This document shows, piece by piece, positions 60,073 through 64,000 of a stretch of DNA of 64,000 bases; position 1 is the first letter of the stretch, and each line of letters begins with the position of its first letter. The notes below the pieces were generated by a model that was not told the origin of the DNA, ran no database searches, and worked only from the letters and a program-made list of their open reading frames with translations. The translations under genes and the position numbers were made by a program. The DNA lies in contig NZ_JABFVK010000067.1 of assembly GCF_013362815.1 (NCBI RefSeq), forward strand, positions 18,463-82,462, in the 5' to 3' direction. Source of the DNA: Hamadaea sp. GTDB lineage: Bacteria > Actinomycetota > Actinomycetes > Mycobacteriales > Micromonosporaceae.

Positions 60073-60974
60073 CGGCGCTCCTGCCGCATCGAGTACCAGA
60101 TATACGGGATGACCACCAGCGCGATCGCGCCGAACAGCATCGTCGCGATCGACGCGCCGCGGGCGAAGAAGCCGCCACGGAACGAGGTCAGCCACATGTA
60201 GAGGGCGGGAGTCTCGGTACGCGGGCCGCCCGGATCGATGGCGTAGATCAAGTCGAAGGTCTTCAAGGAGATGTGGGCGAGGATGACGACCGCACTCATC
60301 AGCACCGGGAGCAGCAGCGGGCGTACGACGTGCCAGTAGACGCGCAGCTCGCTCGCACCGTCGACCCGGGCCGCCTCGCGCAGCTCCTCCGGGATGCCGC
60401 GCAGTCCGGCGAGGAACAGCGCCATCACATACCCCGACAGCGCCCAGCCGGCCGGAAGGGCGAGCGAGGCGATGGCGAAGGACGAGTCGCTCTTGTGCCA
60501 GTCGCTGTGCAGGAATCCCAGCCCCACGACGTCGAAGAGCTTGTTGATGCCGGTCGTGCCCGCGCCCGAGTCGCTGTTGAGCAGCCAGCGCCAGATGATC
60601 CCGGTGGCGATGAACGAGATCGCCATGGGGAACAAGAAGATCGCGCGCAGAACGCCCTCGCCGCGTACGCCCTTGTCCATCAGCAGCGCCATGAACAACC
60701 CGAGCAGCAGCGATCCCACCATGAAGACCACGGTGAAGACGACGAGGTTGCGGACGTCGTTGCGGAAGGTCTCGTCGTTGGACAGCAGCTGCTTGTAGTT
60801 GTCCAGCCCGACCATCTTGTCCGGCGGCGCGAGGCCCTTCCAGTTGGTCAGGGAGTAGTACCCGTTCCACCCGATGAAGTAGTAGACGAACACGCCCAGG
60901 GCGAGCAGCGAGGGCGAGACCAGGATCAGGCCCGGCAGCCACCTCCGGACTCCGCGCCGGGTACTTCTGCGCAC
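60069..60974 (-). CDS. Carbohydrate ABC transporter permease (MalF type)
   Basis: The 301-residue permease has six helices and the EAA loop IPEELREAARVDGASELRVY. It pairs with the MalG-type permease to form the channel. It starts at a GTG 71 bases after the binding-protein gene, with a strong hairpin in between that may lower its expression relative to the binding protein. Confidence 0.95.
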   Translation of the reverse strand: MRRSTRRGVRRWLPGLILVSPSLLALGVFVYYFIGWNGYYSLTNWKGLAPPDKMVGLDNYKQLLSNDETFRNDVRNLVVFTVVFMVGSLLLGLFMALLMDKGVRGEGVLRAIFLFPMAISFIATGIIWRWLLNSDSGAGTTGINKLFDVVGLGFLHSDWHKSDSSFAIASLALPAGWALSGYVMALFLAGLRGIPEELREAARVDGASELRVYWHVVRPLLLPVLMSAVVILAHISLKTFDLIYAIDPGGPRTETPALYMWLTSFRGGFFARGASIATMLFGAIALVVIPYIWYSMRQERR

Positions 60975-61004
60975 GTCATCCCTCCCTTCGCGACATACCG
61001 TGAG

Positions 61005-61034
61005 CGAGGGCCCGGCCGGCCGACCGGGCCCTCG
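61005..61034 (-). terminator. Intercistronic hairpin (partial terminator or stabiliser)
   Basis: Perfect 11-bp arms CGAGGGCCCGG and CCGGGCCCTCG flank an 8-base loop just after the binding-protein stop codon and before the permease genes. Such hairpins usually raise the amount of binding-protein mRNA over permease mRNA. Confidence 0.8.
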
Positions 61035-61044
61035 TGATCAGCGC

Positions 61045-62316
61045 CTACTTGTTGGCGGCGTACGCCGCGGCGATGGCCCCGGCGAACTTCTTCGAGTCCT
61101 TGTCCTGGAAGAAGACGCCGTATGCCTTCTCGATCTCGGCCTTCCACGCGTTGTTGGCGACGACGCCGTGCACCAGCGAGCCGACGACCACGGTGGACGT
61201 GTTCTGCCACTCGCCCAGCGCCCAGGCGAGATAGTCGGTGTACTTCGACTTGTCGGAGTCGAGCCGGGCCGGCACCGAACCCTTCTTCGGGTTGAAGAGG
61301 TCCTGGCCTTCCTTGGACGCGCACTCCTTCAGCCAAGCCTCGGCGTACGCCTTGTGCGGCGCACCCTTGGGCAGGGTGAACGAGTCGGCGAGGAAGTTGT
61401 AGACCCCGGCCGAGCCGGGCGAGGCGACCACGTCGTAGTCGGTCTTGTACTTCAGCGCCTTCGCGCCCTGGAGGTAGCCCGCCGCCCAGTCGCCCATCAC
61501 GTTGAAGGCGGCGGTCCCGGCGATCACCTTGTCGATGGCCGGCTGCCAGTCGTCGGTGGAGACGGCGGACAGCGCCAGGAGCTGCTTGAAGACGTCGAGC
61601 GCGCCGACGACGTCCGAGCCGTTCCAGTCGGTCTGCCCGTTCCACAGGCCGTTGTACTTGTCCGCGCCCAGCTCACCCAGCAGGACGTTCTCCATGAGAT
61701 GCATCTGGGCCCAGGTGGTGGCGACGCTGAGCAGCTTGACGCCCTTGCCCTTCAGCGTGTTGCCCTGAGCGAGCAGCTCCGACCAGGTCTTGCCCGGGGC
61801 GGTGATGCCCCACTCGGTCAGCTTCTTCGGGTTGAAGAAGAGCAGGTTGGACCGGTGGATGTTGACCGGCACGGCGTAGATCTTGCCGTTGATGGTCAGC
61901 TTCTCGGTCAGTCCCTTGGGGAACTTGTCCCGCCAGCCGTTGGCGTCGTAGAGGTAGTCGATCGCCTCCAGCTTGGCGTCCTTGATGTCGCTGGCCGCCT
62001 CCTGCCCGGCGTGCAGCTGGTAGCTGTCCGGGGGCTGGTTGGCCAGCAGGCGCGAGGTGAGCACCTGCCGTGCCTGGGTGCCCGAACCACCGGCCACGGC
62101 GGCGTTGACGAACTCGACGCCGGGGTTGTTCTTCTTGAAGTCCTCGATCAGCGCGGCCAGGCCCTCGCCTTCGCCCGGACCGGACCACCAGGAGAAGACC
62201 TCGACCTTCTTGTCTCCGCCCGAGCCGGAGTCTCCGCTGCTGGAGCACGCGGGGAGGGCGAGGAGCGCGGATGCGCCGACACCGGCGCCGAGAAGCTGCC
62301 TTCGGTTGACTTGCAT
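61045..62316 (-). CDS. Sugar-binding lipoprotein of ABC importer
   Basis: The 423-residue protein starts MQVNRRQLLGAGVGASALLA with a lipobox LPAC (Cys24) and possible Tat-like twin Arg. The mature part is a family 1 extracellular solute-binding protein (KVEVFSWWSGPGEGEGLAAL near residue 36). GGAGGG lies upstream of the ATG at 62316; the longer frame extends into the divergent regulator's control region. It should bind a sugar or oligosaccharide outside the membrane and deliver it to the two permeases downstream. Confidence 0.95.
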   Translation of the reverse strand: MQVNRRQLLGAGVGASALLALPACSSSGDSGSGGDKKVEVFSWWSGPGEGEGLAALIEDFKKNNPGVEFVNAAVAGGSGTQARQVLTSRLLANQPPDSYQLHAGQEAASDIKDAKLEAIDYLYDANGWRDKFPKGLTEKLTINGKIYAVPVNIHRSNLLFFNPKKLTEWGITAPGKTWSELLAQGNTLKGKGVKLLSVATTWAQMHLMENVLLGELGADKYNGLWNGQTDWNGSDVVGALDVFKQLLALSAVSTDDWQPAIDKVIAGTAAFNVMGDWAAGYLQGAKALKYKTDYDVVASPGSAGVYNFLADSFTLPKGAPHKAYAEAWLKECASKEGQDLFNPKKGSVPARLDSDKSKYTDYLAWALGEWQNTSTVVVGSLVHGVVANNAWKAEIEKAYGVFFQDKDSKKFAGAIAAAYAANK

Positions 62317-62383
62317 GACACCCTCCATCGGATCACGTCCATGTGAGTCGTTAGGTCGGCCGGCGGAGTACGCCGGCGAAGGT

Positions 62384-62396
62384 GTTGCGACGCAAC
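62384..62396. promoter_or_regulatory. Probable ROK regulator operator
   Basis: GTTGCG-A-CGCAAC is a perfect 13-bp palindrome 68 bases upstream of the binding-protein gene and in the divergent space with the ROK gene. A further CGCAAC half-site lies at 62452-62457. The rest of this 254-base gap shows only the promoter below. Confidence 0.55.
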
Positions 62397-62534
62397 GATG
62401 ACTCCATTGAGATAGTTCCGTCAATCACTCGCATTACCTCTGTGATCCGATCGCAACAATCGGCCGGGAGAGCGCTCAAAAGGGTCGTCAGCCCGGGAGT
62501 ATTGCCAGGTCCGACAACGAAGTTATGCGAATAT

Positions 62535-62564
62535 TTGACAGAACTGGTGGATGCGGAGCACCCT
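62535..62564 (+). promoter_or_regulatory. Promoter of ROK regulator gene
   Basis: A perfect TTGACA (62535-62540) is followed by 18 bases and CACCCT (62559-62564), a weak -10, and then six bases to the GTG. This predicts a leaderless transcript and supports the chosen start. Confidence 0.5.
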
Positions 62565-62570
62565 GCTCTC

Positions 62571-63731
62571 GTGACCCTGCCGGCCCACCTCGGCTCGACC
62601 GCGCGCCGCGTCGCCACCGTGCTGCGGTCTCGCGGTCCGCGTACGCGGGCGGAGCTGATCGGCCTGACCGGACTGTCCCGCCCCACGGTCTCGGCGGCGC
62701 TGGCCGACCTCACCAACGCAGGGCTGCTCACCGAGGAAGCCGCTCAGACCGGGCCGGCGGGCGGCCGTCCGGCGACCGTGTTCCGGCTGGCCCGGGGAGC
62801 CGGCCTCGCCGTCGGCGTCGACATCGGACGCCGCCATGTCCGGGTCGCCGTGGCCGATTTGGGGCACCGCGTACTGGTCGACTATCCGGCCGTCCTCGAC
62901 CTCGACGCGGACGACTATCCGGAGTCGGCGCTCGACGCGGCGGCCCGGCAAGTCGACGCGGCCCTCGACGCGATCGGAGCCGACCGGTCCGAAGTGGTGG
63001 GCGTCGGGCTCGGCATCCCCGCGCCGTTGACGCGTACGGGTCGGATCGGGTCGCCCGCACTGCTCCCGGCCTGGGCCGACCTGCTGCCCGAAGACGAGTT
63101 GGCCGGCCGCCTCCACCTGCCCGTACGCGTCGACAACGACGCCAACCTCGGCGCGCTCGGCGAGTACGTCTGGGGCGCCGGCCAGCAGAGCGCCGATCTC
63201 GTCTACGTCAAAGTCGCCACCGGCATCGGCGCGGGGATCGTCCTGGATGGACGGCTCTACCGAGGCTTCGCCGGAACCGCCGGCGAACTCGGCCACATCA
63301 CGCTCGACGCCCGAGGCCCCGTATGCCGCTGCGGCAACCGAGGCTGTGTCGAGCTCTCCGCGGGAGGCCGCGCGCTACTCCGCCACGCCCGCGCCACCCA
63401 TCCGCAGTTGGAGAGCCTCGTCGACCTCGTCGACCTCGCCACGTTGGGCGATCCCGGCTGCCGCCGCCTGCTCGCCGACGCCGGCCGCCAGCTCGGCTTC
63501 GCCCTCGGCGGCCTGCTCAACCTCATCAACCCCGAACGCATCGTCCTCGGCGGCGAACTCGGCGCCGCCACCGAACTCCTGCTCGACCCGCTCCGCGGTG
63601 GGCTCGCCGACACCGCCATGGCTGCCGCCGCCTCCGCTGTGGAAGTCGTTCCCACTCAGCTTGGCGCTCAAGCCTCCGCTCTTGGCGGCGTTGCGCTTGC
63701 GCTTGGCGTTGATCGCTCCACTTTCACCTGA
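62571..63731 (+). CDS. ROK-family transcription regulator
   Basis: I start at the GTG giving VTLPAHLGSTARRVATVLRS, which leaves 386 residues, the usual length. An N-terminal winged helix (TRAELIGLTGLSRPTVSAAL) is followed by the sugar-kinase-like ROK domain with DIGRRHVRVAVADL, VDNDANLGALGEYVWG and the zinc motif CRCGNRGCVEL. The regulator probably senses a sugar or sugar phosphate and represses the divergent ABC importer. A longer frame upstream exists but would run into the promoter. Confidence 0.93.
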   Translation: MTLPAHLGSTARRVATVLRSRGPRTRAELIGLTGLSRPTVSAALADLTNAGLLTEEAAQTGPAGGRPATVFRLARGAGLAVGVDIGRRHVRVAVADLGHRVLVDYPAVLDLDADDYPESALDAAARQVDAALDAIGADRSEVVGVGLGIPAPLTRTGRIGSPALLPAWADLLPEDELAGRLHLPVRVDNDANLGALGEYVWGAGQQSADLVYVKVATGIGAGIVLDGRLYRGFAGTAGELGHITLDARGPVCRCGNRGCVELSAGGRALLRHARATHPQLESLVDLVDLATLGDPGCRRLLADAGRQLGFALGGLLNLINPERIVLGGELGAATELLLDPLRGGLADTAMAAAASAVEVVPTQLGAQASALGGVALALGVDRSTFT

Positions 63732-63767
63732 CCGTTTGATGCGGCTTTGTTCGGCTCGTTGTTGGAA

Positions 63768-64000
63768 GAGCGCGCCGAAGGGGGTGGGGGGTGGAGCTTC
63801 GCGCGTTGGCAATTTGTCCGACTTCCATGATCAACGGAGAAAAAGCAGGGCTATGACACCGCGAAACTTCCGCTGATCATGGCCACCCATGATCATGGGC
63901 AATTCTGCGTCGCTATCACAGCCCAGAATTGACCATGATCATGGAAGTCGGACAAAACGCCAACGCACGCAGCCCCACCCCCACCCTCTGCGGCGCGCTC
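63768..64000. repeat. Very long inverted repeat reaching the window edge
   Basis: The left arm (63768-63833) and right arm (63936-64000) match in inverted order over about 65 bases with a few mismatches; the shared words include GAGCGCGCCG, GCGTTGGC and TTGTCCGACTTCCATGATCA. A second, 21-bp inverted repeat (63887-63907 and 63924-63944) lies within and overlaps the right arm, so alternative folds compete. The element may extend beyond the window. No gene is seen in this 269-base tail. Confidence 0.85.

Overview
The window is a 64-kb piece of a high-GC actinobacterial chromosome. The very high GC content, Shine-Dalgarno and leaderless starts side by side, the HemQ-type haem pathway, a DUF3000 gene and frequent GTACGC/GCGTAC words fit Actinomycetes. 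A member of the Micromonosporaceae is my best guess, but that is inference. I see no rRNA, tRNA, CRISPR array, transposase, integrase or phage gene. About 58 protein genes are supported and most of the other long open frames are antisense shadows.

Left part (1-26 kb) is mostly accessory. It holds a truncated PQQ-like propeller, an EF-hand protein coupled to a terpene synthase, a secreted GH3 glycosidase, an ECF sigma factor fused to a membrane and extracytoplasmic domain that diverges from a predicted lipoprotein through a symmetric promoter, OsmC, a TetR/oxidoreductase pair with four visible operators, a secreted esterase with a C-terminal propeller, a MerR/quinone reductase pair, and the Pnkp-Hen1 RNA repair operon. 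These are followed by a TetR regulator, a YhgE/Pip membrane protein with a degenerate ABC ATPase, and a VWA protein.

Middle part (26-40 kb) is mostly core metabolism. It has a membrane GGDEF-EAL protein, then hemE-hemY-hemQ with every junction overlapping by 4 bp, DUF3000, two proline-rich single-span membrane proteins (one a trypsin-like protease), RNase D, and a translationally coupled thiolase and multifunctional beta-oxidation pair. dxs, which I recall lying in the same conserved neighbourhood in other actinomycetes, is here about 17 kb further on, behind an accessory block.

Right part (40-64 kb) carries PhzF, MarR with a small membrane protein, a glycosyltransferase-acyltransferase fusion, a PadR/ABC exporter operon, an RHH/DUF4097/ABC-2 exporter operon, a two-component system, a Tat-exported C39-like peptidase, two tandem membrane-anchored propellers, dxs, and a ROK repressor diverging from a sugar ABC importer that has no ATPase gene of its own.

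Intergenic DNA is unusually structured. Three families of dispersed palindromic or GATC-rich repeats (A, B, C) and several unique long inverted repeats sit at gene ends. In family A the two arms change together between copies. Eleven or more gene starts follow the pattern TANNNT, then 6-7 bases, then ATG/GTG, which points to leaderless mRNAs and decided several of the starts given here.
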